Positions 26,737-36,800 of a stretch of DNA of 64,000 nucleotides are shown here, in pieces. The translations under genes were made by a program, and so were the position numbers. Within the stretch, counting starts at the first letter, position 1, and every line of letters starts with the position of its first letter. The stretch is from an uncultured Planctomycetaceae bacterium (GTDB taxonomy: Bacteria > Planctomycetota > Planctomycetia > Planctomycetales > Planctomycetaceae). The stretch spans positions 1 to 64,000 of the forward strand of contig CALSLT010000030.1 in NCBI GenBank assembly GCA_943787265.1, given 5' to 3'. The notes beneath the pieces were generated by a model. That model ran no database searches. It was not told the DNA's origin and saw only the letters and a program-made list of their open reading frames with translations.

Positions 26737-28221
26737 CTACTGACCGCCGCCCCCGGCCTGCGGAACGGCACCGCCACCTTGTGGAGCCGTTCCTCCGCCC
26801 TGAAAACTGAACGTCTGAATGTCTCGCAGCGTGTTAAAGAACGGAGCGACTGAAATCCTCACAAATCGTCGATCCGCCGAAACGACAGCGTTGGCCGTCA
26901 ACGAAACGCCCTCGTTGATGACGCCGATGACCGGCGTGAAACCAACGCCCGCTGTGAAGGCTCCAGCCGGAAGCCGAAATCCGGCGCCCGTTGTCGCCCC
27001 CTGCCCCGCTCCGCCTTGTCCAGCAACCTGACCTCTGGCCGGCGGCTGCCCTTGACGCACGCGGGCAATAATCTGCTGCCGTGTCAGTCGAGTCACGCCT
27101 TGAGCAGCCGGCTGTTTTTGTGGCTTCGGTCCAAGTTCCTTGCGGCGCCCATTCTCCAACTTGAACGACAAGGTCGCGACCAGTCCGCTGCCCGCCCCGT
27201 CCAACGTTAGAACGTCTCGAAAAACTCGCTTCGAAGGTGAGCCAACATGGCTGACAATTGTCACCACACAACGTTTGCTGACAATGTTTCCGTCGACGTG
27301 CTCAATCTGCAATTCGTATTTCCCGGATGCAGCCTCGACGCAAATGTATTTTTCGTAGCAATTTTCCCGGCGAGGCCCGAAGCCGTCATGGATGTGGAGT
27401 CCGCCTGAGGCCGTCTTCGTCTGCCCGACCGAGCAAGTCGTTCCCAATGGCTCCTTAATTCTCAAGTCCAGATCGCCATTCCCTGACCATTCGACCTTGA
27501 TAAGAAGGTCGCGGCGTTCCGCTTGAGTCATTGCCGCTTTGAATGTCTTCAGACGGTCCATTTTTCCCGCCTTGAACAATTCCTGCACGGTGTCGGCCGC
27601 CGCGTCTCTGGCAGCATCGTGGCGTTTCTGAAAATCTTTCGTCCAGACGTGCGTGAGAATTCCAGTGCATGCCCACTCCGTCGCATCCACATCCTTCGCT
27701 TTCCGAGCGAGGTTCATTGCCATCGCGTATGGAATTGGGTGCGTTGGATCGAGCCACGCCGCTTGCTGGTAGAGTTCCAACGCCAACTCTTTGCCATCCA
27801 AAGCACTCATTCTCGCGGCGGAATGAAGCAGCGATTCGATGTTGGTCGTTGTAAAGTCGATTCGCGATGTCAAAGCCCGTTCGATTTCGTGCTGCGGCCG
27901 ACCAGCCAGCTTCATCGACAAGGGAAGTACGTCGTACATCCAAGGCTGAGACTGCCCCAACGTAATGGCAGCCGTCATCAACGCGACGTTTTCGTCGTGC
28001 CTCTCTGCTGCGTGAAGCTTTCCGACGGCGCGAATCACATCTTTCGGTGGATATGTCGTCTGCTGAAAACGGCGATACCAGGCCTCGCCGGGTGGCTCCG
28101 TACCAGCTTTTCTCGCCTTGGTCTCGACTGTTCGACCGGCAGCGATCGGCTGCGAACCTGTCTTCGTTGTTTTAGACCCAGGCCGCGCAGCAGAAGAGGG
28201 GCGAACACCAACGGTGTTCAC
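26737..28221 (-). CDS. C-terminal half of a split VWA-family protein: helical repeats and YfaP-like domain
   Basis: The 494-residue frame contains a helical-repeat region (VIRAVGKLHAAERHDENVAL, TLGQSQPWMYDVL, GRPQHEIERALTS, ALELYQQAAWLDPTHPIPY). A beta domain like YfaP/DUF2135 follows (LLIKVEWSGNGDLDLRIKEP, GTTCSVGQTKTASGG, GKYELQIEHVDGN). The C-terminal region is Gly/Pro-rich. I recall these blocks as the C-terminal part of single large planctomycete VWA proteins. The nominal GTG start at 28221 has no properly spaced ribosome site and sits inside a 15-bp hairpin. The frame stays open upstream through a Ser/Thr/Lys-rich linker as far as the A9 run that ends the preceding gene, so it is probably read as a fusion. 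Confidence 0.7.
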   Translation of the reverse strand: MNTVGVRPSSAARPGSKTTKTGSQPIAAGRTVETKARKAGTEPPGEAWYRRFQQTTYPPKDVIRAVGKLHAAERHDENVALMTAAITLGQSQPWMYDVLPLSMKLAGRPQHEIERALTSRIDFTTTNIESLLHSAARMSALDGKELALELYQQAAWLDPTHPIPYAMAMNLARKAKDVDATEWACTGILTHVWTKDFQKRHDAARDAAADTVQELFKAGKMDRLKTFKAAMTQAERRDLLIKVEWSGNGDLDLRIKEPLGTTCSVGQTKTASGGLHIHDGFGPRRENCYEKYICVEAASGKYELQIEHVDGNIVSKRCVVTIVSHVGSPSKRVFRDVLTLDGAGSGLVATLSFKLENGRRKELGPKPQKQPAAQGVTRLTRQQIIARVRQGQPPARGQVAGQGGAGQGATTGAGFRLPAGAFTAGVGFTPVIGVINEGVSLTANAVVSADRRFVRISVAPFFNTLRDIQTFSFQGGGTAPQGGGAVPQAGGGGQ

Positions 28222-28227
28222 CCCTCT
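28195..28227 (-). promoter_or_regulatory. 15-bp hairpin spanning the nominal start of the C-terminal half
   Basis: Arms AGAGGGGCGAACACC (28195-28209) and GGTGTTCACCCCTCT (28213-28227) pair with a single C-A mismatch around the loop AAC. On the plus strand TTTCTTCT follows; on the minus strand TCTGCTGC follows, so termination in the gene direction would be inefficient. The GTG at 28221 is buried in the stem, arguing against independent initiation there. Confidence 0.6.
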
Positions 28228-28319
28228 TTTCTTCTGATCGGTCGAGTTGGTTGTCGAAGTCTTGAGTTCACGTCCAGCAGTCTGCTGAACCTTCGCAGTC
28301 CCCGTAGCCTTACTCGAAC

Positions 28320-30941
28320 CTATCGTTTTTTTTTCAGTTCTTCGATCGACTTGTTGTCAAAGCGAAACGCAGGAGCTTTCACCTGAGCATAACCTTCGAA
28401 CGAAATCTGCTCTGTGGATGCTGATTCGTCGCTGGCAGATTCGTTGAGAATTCCATCAAGAATTCCACGCAGTTCCGGATCAGCAGGTTGCTGGACCGGA
28501 GCGGCCTTGTCTGTCTTTTGCTTGGTCATTCCTTTAGGCAGCTTTGGAGGAGCGACAGTGAATTGGCCACCGCCACCACCACCGAATCCGCCACCTTGTT
28601 GACCGCCCTGCTGCCCGCCCTGTTGGCCGCCACCCTGACCGCCACCAAACGCACCACTGGCACCACCACCAAGTGAAAGAGCATCGAGGTCAACCACAAG
28701 GTCACCGACCGGATACACACGCGTTGACAGCTTTTCGTTGGCGACTTCGATCGTCGTAATCTTCATCACTTCGTCTTCGATCACGTATGTCAGTTCGAAT
28801 TCTGAAAGCATGATCTTCAGAGCACTTTGAAGCGTCACGCCAGCAAGAACCAGATTGATCGGCTCGTCAACCAGCAGTCCAGCTTCCTCGATCGCAACGA
28901 CGTCCAGGATAATCGGGATGTCGTGTTGACGCTGCAGATACTCAACGACGTCGGTCAGAGGAGTGTCCGCAAAGTTGATCGTCGTCTGATCGTCCAAGGC
29001 GGCAGTAATACGACGTTCTGCCGTCGTTGCTTTGTGGAGGTCGACTGAAGCGTACTGCTTTCGTCGTTCGGTAAGTGCCTTCCAGACTTCCGGTCGTGGC
29101 CATCGAATTGGCGGTTCATCCGGGAATGGAACATGCGACCGTTCGACCTGTTCCAGAGTTTCCAGAAACCGGTCGGCTCGCAGTGAACGCAGATAGAATG
29201 CCGTGTAAAGCTGGCCGCTGGCTTCTGACACGACCTGAGCTGCCGTGGCGACGCTCTTTCCAGGCTGTAGTCTGACTGCCTCTTCCGAAACAGCTTCGGC
29301 TTCAAGATACTTGTCCGGCTCACCGTGTGACGCGACTTCGAGCAGCGAGCGAACATTGTCAATCAGCCGTTCGAGTCGATCGTCAACAATTGCAATGTCA
29401 TCGATCAATCGACGTTGTGCCTGAATCGCCGCGACTCGTTCCTGAGCACGGATTGACCGCAATTCCGCAACTTCCTTCTGGCCTTTCACATCGGCGAGAA
29501 CTCCCTGAAGCCTTTTGGCCAGAGCGATTCGCTGGTCAGGATCGATATCTTCAGCAGCCCTGACTGCTCCGATTGCTCGTTTAAGTGTGCTGAGAGCCGC
29601 ATCCGGGTCCTCTTCAGCCACGCGACGTGCTTCCTGAATAGTTCGAGACACGATCGACTGGAACTGCTGTGTCTTGATTTGGCCAATAACCTCAAGTTCC
29701 GTAATCAAACTTCCAACTTGCTGTTGAGTCGTCGGGTCAGCAGACGGAGCGCTGGGATCGGCCGGCTGCGACACCTGACTGACCGTCTGGAACTTTGCTG
29801 CCGATTTTACGAGGCGCGATGCCTGCTCGTTTGTCGGATCGAGGTTGTGAATCGCCTTGCCGAACTCAGCCGCTTGTTTCAGATCGCGGTCAAGAAGGGC
29901 TGCATCTCCAAGTGCAGACAGTTGATCAATGCGTCTGGCGAATGCGTCCTTCGCAGCCGTCAACATCCTCTCGCCTGCGAACGGCGAATCAATCGGTGAA
30001 TGCTCAACGCGTTGTGCGAGAGTCGCCAGAAATGCGTTGTCGGCATCCGATGTCGAAGCGGCTACTGACCAGTGAACGTCGCCATTGACCGCTTTTGCTG
30101 TGAAGGATGTCGGAGCAGTTCCGCGTGTGAGGTAAACCGTTGCACGGTCGCCTCGCAAAGGAAGAACTGTCGCTGGTAGCAGTTTAGTTTCGCCCGATTC
30201 GGCAGTGATGTCTGAAAGGTAAACCACTGTCTGTTCAGCCGTCTGAGCCAGTTTCTGGCCAAGGACTCGTGCATCAGTGGCACCATCGTCGAGAACAACG
30301 TTTCCGCCAGTCCAGTTCGCCAGAACTCCGAGCAACTGAAGATCGCGACGAGGTCCGATCGCGTAGCTGTTCACTGCGACTTCGCTTGCTCGGAAGCCGT
30401 CAACGAGAGTCTGCAGGCGATCAGCCGGAATCAGTCGAAGACCGCTGACTCCGTCACCAATGTAAGTAACCGAGGCTTTCTTCGCTGATTTCGAAACATC
30501 GAGGGCAGTCTGCAGTGCTCGACCGAGGTCTGTTGCTCCGAGCGGTGCTCGGCGAGCAAGACGTGCTCGGGCACGATCAGCCGATGCTCCCTTCGAAGCT
30601 GTAAGTCCCTGAGTCAGCTCTTCTGGAGCCACGTCGACCGCGAACAGTCGAAAGCGACTGCCGTCTGCCAGGTTGGCGAGGAAAGAATCGAGAGTCGCGA
30701 GCGCTTGAACTCGGTGACCACCGTTCTGACTTGCCGACGTATCGACGAGAACAATATGGTCTCGGACGGTCAAGGTGTCGGCCGACTTCGGAGCTTCCAG
30801 CAGAACGGCTTGGACGGCATCGCCCGATCCGCCGCTGTAGTGAAGCACTTTCGCCTGAGGAGCCTCTTCGGCGCCGGCGACTTGTGCGACACAAAGTGCC
30901 AGGGTGACAGATAGCCCCATGATTGTGGTGCGGGACGGCAT
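28320..30941 (-). CDS. N-terminal half of the split VWA protein: VWA, coiled-coil and secretin-STN-like domains
   Basis: The 873-residue protein has a signal peptide (MGLSVTLALCVAQVAGA). A VWA-like domain follows (about 25-230: DHIVLVDTSASQNGGHRVQAL gives the DxSxS metal site, VTYIGDGVSGLRL). Next come helical segments (LITELEVIGQIKTQQFQSIV) and a domain near 680-770 resembling secretin STN/TonB-short domains (INFADTPLTDVVEYLQRQH, LVLAGVTLQSALKIML). A Gly/Gln-rich repeat (GGQQGG) precedes the end. ATG 30941 has GGAG 9 nt upstream. The frame ends ELKKKR-stop immediately after an A9 run, and one extra A would continue it into the next reading frame. The product is exported; its role is unknown. 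Confidence 0.8.
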   Translation of the reverse strand: MPSRTTIMGLSVTLALCVAQVAGAEEAPQAKVLHYSGGSGDAVQAVLLEAPKSADTLTVRDHIVLVDTSASQNGGHRVQALATLDSFLANLADGSRFRLFAVDVAPEELTQGLTASKGASADRARARLARRAPLGATDLGRALQTALDVSKSAKKASVTYIGDGVSGLRLIPADRLQTLVDGFRASEVAVNSYAIGPRRDLQLLGVLANWTGGNVVLDDGATDARVLGQKLAQTAEQTVVYLSDITAESGETKLLPATVLPLRGDRATVYLTRGTAPTSFTAKAVNGDVHWSVAASTSDADNAFLATLAQRVEHSPIDSPFAGERMLTAAKDAFARRIDQLSALGDAALLDRDLKQAAEFGKAIHNLDPTNEQASRLVKSAAKFQTVSQVSQPADPSAPSADPTTQQQVGSLITELEVIGQIKTQQFQSIVSRTIQEARRVAEEDPDAALSTLKRAIGAVRAAEDIDPDQRIALAKRLQGVLADVKGQKEVAELRSIRAQERVAAIQAQRRLIDDIAIVDDRLERLIDNVRSLLEVASHGEPDKYLEAEAVSEEAVRLQPGKSVATAAQVVSEASGQLYTAFYLRSLRADRFLETLEQVERSHVPFPDEPPIRWPRPEVWKALTERRKQYASVDLHKATTAERRITAALDDQTTINFADTPLTDVVEYLQRQHDIPIILDVVAIEEAGLLVDEPINLVLAGVTLQSALKIMLSEFELTYVIEDEVMKITTIEVANEKLSTRVYPVGDLVVDLDALSLGGGASGAFGGGQGGGQQGGQQGGQQGGGFGGGGGGQFTVAPPKLPKGMTKQKTDKAAPVQQPADPELRGILDGILNESASDESASTEQISFEGYAQVKAPAFRFDNKSIEELKKKR
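28326..28334 (-). other. A9 homopolymer at the junction of the two VWA half-genes
   Basis: On the coding strand the run reads AAA-AAA-AAA, then CGA-TAG, ending the first half. Addition of one A, by polymerase slippage or by correction of an indel, gives AAA-AAA-AAA-ACG-ATA and joins the second half without a stop. Runs of nine or more A are known sites of transcriptional slippage in bacteria and also of homopolymer sequencing errors. Confidence 0.75.
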
Positions 30942-31288
30942 ACTGATGTTCTCCGAATTTCGCGAAATCCGCTGATGCCGAACGAAATCGCGCGACATCC
31001 TGCTCGTTTGTAATCGTGTGTTACGGGTTCGAAACCCGAGTCGTAATCTGTTGCCCTCTGCGAGCCACCGGACCGGAAATTCGGACGCCAGTGTTAAGAA
31101 CCGCAAAGAAGGCTCCTGAGTCTACCCGCCGTAGGGGAACGTGGAGAAGGATTTTTTCGACATTCCAACCAGTTTCCAACTACCTCGGGCGCACAGCACG
31201 TGGAATGCTCAAGGTCCGATCCGAATTGGCAGGTTCTCCCGACACGACCGGTTCAACTAACTCCAACGAAGAAGTGCAACCTGACCTG
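30942..31288. other. Intergenic gap upstream of the VWA gene
   Basis: About 350 bp between the VWA gene start and the lhgO stop, both minus strand. It should carry the VWA promoter and the lhgO transcript end. I see no hairpin with a U-tract, no RNA gene and no convincing small gene. Confidence 0.4.
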
Positions 31289-32488
31289 TCAGTCAAACCT
31301 GACCGCTAAACGATCAACGATTAAATTCCCAATATTCAACGCAGCCGTTGCAGCCGGAGACGGAGCATTGCACACATTGACCACTCGATCCGACTCCTGA
31401 ATCAGAAAATCGTCCAGAAGTTTCCCGTCACGGCCCAGTGCCTGCGCACGCACACCGGCCGGAGCATACTCCAGATGTTCACTGCGAATCTCGGGAATCA
31501 ACCGTTGCAGAGCCTTCACAAACGCAGCCTTGCTGAATGATCGCCACATTTCGCCACAGCCGGTCTTCCAATTCTTAGCCGCCATTCGAATAAAGCCAGG
31601 ATACGTCAGTGACTCGATCAGATCTCGCAGATTGATATCCATTTTTGTGTAGCCTTCCCGCGCGAACGCCAGCACGGCATTCGGACCGCACTCGACGCCT
31701 CCAAGGGCCATTCGCGTGAAGTGAACTCCCAGGAATGGAAACCTCGGATCAGGCACCGGGTAGATCAGCGTTCGGCACAGGTGCTGAGCGTCTGGTTTCA
31801 AATCGAAATACTCGCCTCGAAACGGCACGGTCTTGGCTTCAGGAGTTTGACCGCTCATCTTCGTGACGCGGTCGCTGTACAGGCCGGTGCAGTTCACGAC
31901 GAATTTTGACTCGAACGCCCCACCGGTGGTCTCAACCACCGTGCTGCCCGACTGATGCCTCATGCCCGTCACACGAGTTTCAAGCTGTATTTCAGTGCCA
32001 GATGCTCCCAGCAACTCACCGAGTTTTTCGCAAACGCCGACATAGTCCACGATGCCCGCCTCAGGAACATGCAGCGCCTTAATTCCGGCAGTGTGAGGCT
32101 CCAGCTCTCGGAGGTGGTCAGAGTCAATCGGCTGGCACTCCACGCCATTTGCCTGCCCGCGTTCGTAGATTCGGTCAAGGTTCGGAAACTCGGACTCGTC
32201 GACAGCGACAATCACTTTGCCGCAACGCTCGTAGGTAATTCCGTGCTCTTCGCAGAAGGCTTCCATCGCCTTCTTGCCTTCGCGGCAGTTGACCGCTCGC
32301 AGCGACCCCGGCTTGTAATAGATGCCCGAGTGAAGGACGCCCGAGTTGCGGCCCGTCTGGTGAAACGCCAGCCGCGATTCCTTTTCGATCAGCCGAATCT
32401 TCAAGTCTGGGTGCCGCTGACGAAGCCGCCACGCCGTCGACAATCCAACAATCCCGCCACCAAGCACAATGACATCACAAGCTGGCAT
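31289..32488 (-). CDS. lhgO: L-2-hydroxyglutarate oxidase/dehydrogenase
   Basis: The 399-residue FAD-dependent oxidoreductase of the DAO family has the N-terminal dinucleotide fold DVIVLGGGIVGLSTAWRL. The family-typical segments HQTGRNSGVLHSGIYYKPGSL and GVHFTRMALGGVECGPNAVLAFAREGY are present. LhgO oxidises L-2-hydroxyglutarate to 2-oxoglutarate, passing electrons to the membrane quinone pool. The ATG at 32488 starts directly at the Rossmann strand and has AAGGA about 10 nt upstream; the open frame extends 17 codons further without similarity. It appears to be a single-gene unit. Confidence 0.93.
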   Translation of the reverse strand: MPACDVIVLGGGIVGLSTAWRLRQRHPDLKIRLIEKESRLAFHQTGRNSGVLHSGIYYKPGSLRAVNCREGKKAMEAFCEEHGITYERCGKVIVAVDESEFPNLDRIYERGQANGVECQPIDSDHLRELEPHTAGIKALHVPEAGIVDYVGVCEKLGELLGASGTEIQLETRVTGMRHQSGSTVVETTGGAFESKFVVNCTGLYSDRVTKMSGQTPEAKTVPFRGEYFDLKPDAQHLCRTLIYPVPDPRFPFLGVHFTRMALGGVECGPNAVLAFAREGYTKMDINLRDLIESLTYPGFIRMAAKNWKTGCGEMWRSFSKAAFVKALQRLIPEIRSEHLEYAPAGVRAQALGRDGKLLDDFLIQESDRVVNVCNAPSPAATAALNIGNLIVDRLAVRFD

Positions 32489-32944
32489 CGAATCTGCATC
32501 CTTACACACAAAATGGAATCCATTGGCCCCATGACACATCGCTCCGAAATGTCACAGCCCCATGATCAGAAGATCTAGGGGTCAGATTAATGAGGCCACC
32601 AAACTGCAACCACTGACTTTGGGCGATCGAACCAGTATTAGCTCCAGGCATAGCGTCCGGCGATTATGAACAATTGCGAAGTAACCAAATTGACTAACCC
32701 GAACGGAAACTCCACAAAACGCCTCCATCCACGGAGTATCTGGCTGATTCTTGACGCATTTCCGCCACCATTGCCGATTCGAGCAACATAATAGAGGTAT
32801 CTGAGCCACTTCGCGGCGGCCAGCCACCTGACTGACACCAGTTTCATTAGGCCGTTTCTGCTCGTTGGAGATTGCCGACAGCCCAACGTCTCGCCAAAAA
32901 CATCGGATCAAGCTGGTCCTGCCCCTCTAACAGTAGTCCTGTGA
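32489..32944. other. Divergent intergenic region between lhgO and the response regulator
   Basis: About 455 bp that should hold promoters for both flanking genes. Open frames on the minus strand have no recognisable product. I see no tRNA, no strong dyad and no mobile-element end. Confidence 0.4.
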
Positions 32945-33592
32945 ATGTCCATTCGCCTGTTGATCGCTGACGATCACAAACTGATGCGGGAGGGCCTGCG
33001 CGCACTCCTCTCAGGCGAATCCGACATCGAGGTCATTGGCGAAGCCAGCGACGGTCGAGCGATCGTCAAAATGGTCGAGGACTCATCGCCCGACATCGTG
33101 CTGATGGATATCAGCATGCCACAGCTCAACGGCATCGACGCAACACGTCAGATCGAAGATCTGGCTGGCGACACTCGGGTGATTGCTTTGTCGATGCACG
33201 CTGACCGGTTATTCGTCCAGGGAGTGCTTAAGGCCGGTGCGGCTGGCTACATTTTGAAGGATTCTGCGTTCGACGAACTGGCTCAGGCTGTCCGCGCAGT
33301 TTCCAACGGGCAAATGTACCTGAGCCCCGGCGTCGCGGGCGTCGTCGTCGAGGGTTTCCTGAAGACAGACGGTGCCCCGGTCGAAAACGAGGTCAGCCTG
33401 ACCGCTCGCGAACGCGAAGTTCTGCAGTTGGTCACGGAAGGCATCTCCACTCGCGATATCGCCACGCAGCTTCACATCAGCGTGAAAACTGTCGAGACTC
33501 ACCGCCGTCAGCTCATGAAGAAGCTCGACCTCTACACCGTCGCCGAGCTGACCAAATACGCCATCCGCAATGGCCTGACGCGACTCGAGTAG
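32945..33592 (+). CDS. NarL/FixJ-family response regulator
   Basis: The 215-residue protein has a CheY-like receiver (about 1-120) with acidic pocket D9-D10, phosphoacceptor D55 in IVLMDISMP, and K104 in YILKDSAFDEL. A LuxR-type helix-turn-helix follows (about 152-205: LTAREREVLQLVTEGISTRDIATQLHI, VKTVETHRRQLMKKL). It should bind DNA as a phosphorylated dimer and control transcription. No sensor kinase is nearby, so it is an orphan regulator. The ribosome site before ATG 32945 is poor. Nearby promoter regions are candidate targets, but no operator can be named. Confidence 0.93.
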   Translation: MSIRLLIADDHKLMREGLRALLSGESDIEVIGEASDGRAIVKMVEDSSPDIVLMDISMPQLNGIDATRQIEDLAGDTRVIALSMHADRLFVQGVLKAGAAGYILKDSAFDELAQAVRAVSNGQMYLSPGVAGVVVEGFLKTDGAPVENEVSLTAREREVLQLVTEGISTRDIATQLHISVKTVETHRRQLMKKLDLYTVAELTKYAIRNGLTRLE

Positions 33593-33847
33593 CACCTCCT
33601 CGACCGATAACTAGCAATCGGTCCCCCCAACAAACCGCTGTCCTGAAAACTGGGAACTCGCACGCAATCGTCCTGCGCACTCTGCCCGGCATACGAAGAA
33701 AAATGCGGCCCCGACCTCTTTGCGCAAGCCACGCTGCACGAATACCGGCAGGCAGTTTATACTTCTCGCCCCTGCCAGAACTCGCGTCCGGTTGCGAAGC
33801 CGCCTTCCCCAACATCGCAGCCGGTTTACCCAAACCACAGGTAAACC

Positions 33848-36800
33848 ATGACCGCTTTTCTCCGACAAATGATTCGCCGCTCCGCATCACCCGCGATTGG
33901 CGTTTACTTGCTAACCATCATTCTGACTGCGTCGCAGCAGTCAGCGGTCGCCGAAAAGTCTCTCCCCGAAGCAGACACCGCCGCCAAAACTAAGTACTTC
34001 GAAACTAAGATCCGACCTCTGCTGTCGGCTCGGTGCTTCAAGTGCCACGGCAAGGAAAAGCAAAATGGCGGACTGCGTGTCGATGCTCTAAGCACGTTGC
34101 TCAAGGGCGGAGAATCCGGCGAGGCTCTGGTTGCAGGCAAGCCTGAAGAAAGCCTTCTGGTCGAAGCCATCCGCTGGGAATCCTTCGAGATGCCGCCCAG
34201 TGGCAAGTTGCCGGCCGCGGAGATCGCTTTGCTGACAAAGTGGATTGCTGACGGAGCTTTCTGGCCAGAACACGACGCCGTTTTACGTGACGACGCTCCG
34301 GCGACTCCCAAAATCACCGACGAAGATCGTGACTGGTGGGCGTTTCAGCCGATCACCAACCCGACCGTTCCTGACACGGGGTCGGAAGGTTGGTCTCGCA
34401 ATGAAGTTGACCACTTCGTTAGTCGCAAGCTGCAGACTTCTAAACTTTCGCCGGCCCCTGAAGCCGACCGTCGCACGCTGATCCGCCGAGTCTATGCCGA
34501 CATGATCGGCCTGCCACCGAGCAACGACGAGGTCGAGACTTTTGTCAACGATCAGTCTCCCGATGCCTGGCAGAAAGTGATCGACCGGCTGCTCGACAGC
34601 CCTCAGTACGGTGAACGCTGGGGCCGACACTGGCTCGACCTTGTCCGCTACTCAGAATCCGACGGCTACCGAGCGGACGGTTACCGGCCGACCATGTGGC
34701 GATACCGTGACTGGGTAATCCAGTCGTTTAACAACGACAAGCCGTTCGACCAGTTTGTGCGTGAGCAGATCGCTGGCGACGAACTCGATCCTCACAACCC
34801 GGATGCCGTCGTCGCGACTGCTTACTGGCGACTTTACCTCTACGAGTACAACCAACGAGACGTTCGCGGCCACTGGCGAGCGATCATCGACGAGCTGACC
34901 GACATCACGGGCGAAGCATTTCTCGGGATGAGCGTCGGCTGTGCCAAGTGCCATGACCACAAGTTCGACCCAATCCTGCGCAAAGACTATTTCCGCCTGC
35001 AGGCCTTCTTCTCGTCGATCGAACCGCGTGACGACATCCCGCTCGCGACGCTCGATCAGAAATCCAAATTCAACGAACAGAAATCCGAATGGGAAGCCAA
35101 GACTCAGAAATTGCGAGACCAGATCGCCGTCATTAAGGCTCCGTACATGGCCAGCAAGCGGAAGTCGGCAGTCGAAAAGTTCCCACCCGACGTTCGTGAA
35201 ATCGCCAAGCGCCCCGAGGCAGAATGGGGAACCCACGAGCGGCAGATCATGAACCTCGTTCAGCGCCAGATCGACTTTGAATACGACCGTATGAAGTTAG
35301 GGGAAGAGGATCAGCATAAAGTCGACACACTCACCGAAAAGCTAAAAGCGTTTGACGACTTAAAGCCATCCCCCCTGCCCGTCTCGTTTACCGTGGTCGA
35401 TGCTGGATCGAAGCCAACACCAACGGCCATCCCTGACGACCGCAAGAAGCAGGACATCCTGCCTGGAATTCTGACGGTCCTGGATCCGACTCCAGCAGAC
35501 GTCGTCCGGCCAAAGCTTGCCCCAAAATCAACCGGGCGCCGTGCGGCTCTTGCACGATGGCTGACCTCTCCGGAGAACCCGCTCTCCACACGCGTCATTG
35601 TTAACCGAATCTGGCAGTACCATTTCGGTAAAGGCATCGTTGAAACATCCAGTGACTTTGGACATCTCGGAGAACCGCCCAGCCATCCGGAACTTCTCGA
35701 CTGGCTGACCAACTACTTCGTCGAAAACGGACAAAGCTTCAAAACTCTGCACCGACTGATCCTCAACTCTGCAACGTATCGTCAAGCAGCAGCTCATCCC
35801 GAAGCAGACAGAATCGCATTAATTGATCCTCGCAATCGGTTGCGTTGGCGATGGGACATTCGGCGACTAGCTGCCGAACAAATTCGTGACGCCGTCCTGT
35901 CAGCTTCCGGAGAGCTAGATGGAAAAACAGGCGGCCCCGCCGTCGCGACAACCTCTCCGCGAAGATCGGTATACACAAAGATCATCCGCAACTCTCCCGA
36001 CCCAATGCTCAAAGCATTCGACGCCGCCGACGGATTCAACAGCACGGCCGACCGTGACGTCACGACGACTCCCACACAATCGCTGCTGATGATTAACGGA
36101 AAATGGATGCTCGACCGCGCCGGTGCCTTCGCGAAACGAGTCGACAAGTCCATCGCCAAAAACCTCAGCCCAGGATCGGACGTCCGCCAGGCGGCAATTC
36201 AATCGGCATGGCAGTTCGCGTTCGGCAGAAAACCGGCGCATGCAGAACTCGACTCTGCATACCGCTATCTGGATAGCCTGAGTCAGGAACCCGTGGCACG
36301 GCCAACAATCACTAAGACGTTTGCCACGACGTCCAGCCCGGCCGCAAACATCGACGGTGAAAATGCAGCGACGACTTTCAAAACGGAAACTGCAAAGGGG
36401 CTCCCCGACGAAGACTTCACGATCGAAGCGGTGATCCAACTTAGCTCCCTTTACGCCGACGCAAACGTCCGCACGATTGTTTCACACTGGAATGGCTCTA
36501 CCACTCATAGAGGTTGGAACTTCGGAGTCACCAGTACCAAGTCTGCGTACAAACCCCGGAACCTGATTCTGCAACTCGTCGGTGGCCGGCCAAGACGAAA
36601 CGGCACAGACCAACCGACTTACGAAGTGATCGCATCGAATCTTCGTCCTGAGCTCAACCGGCCGTACTACGTTGCGGTCACCGTCGACGTTGACGAGTCT
36701 GGCGACTCGGGAGTCAAGTTCTTTATGAAGGATCTATCCGCCTCAGATGCGAAACTGCAGACAGCGTCCGTCCCGCACAAAGTGATCGGGGACTTCAGCT

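Noticed and set aside
32582..32911. Minus-strand frame between lhgO and the response regulator
   Set aside because: No family resemblance, no ribosome site, and codon pattern unlike neighbours.
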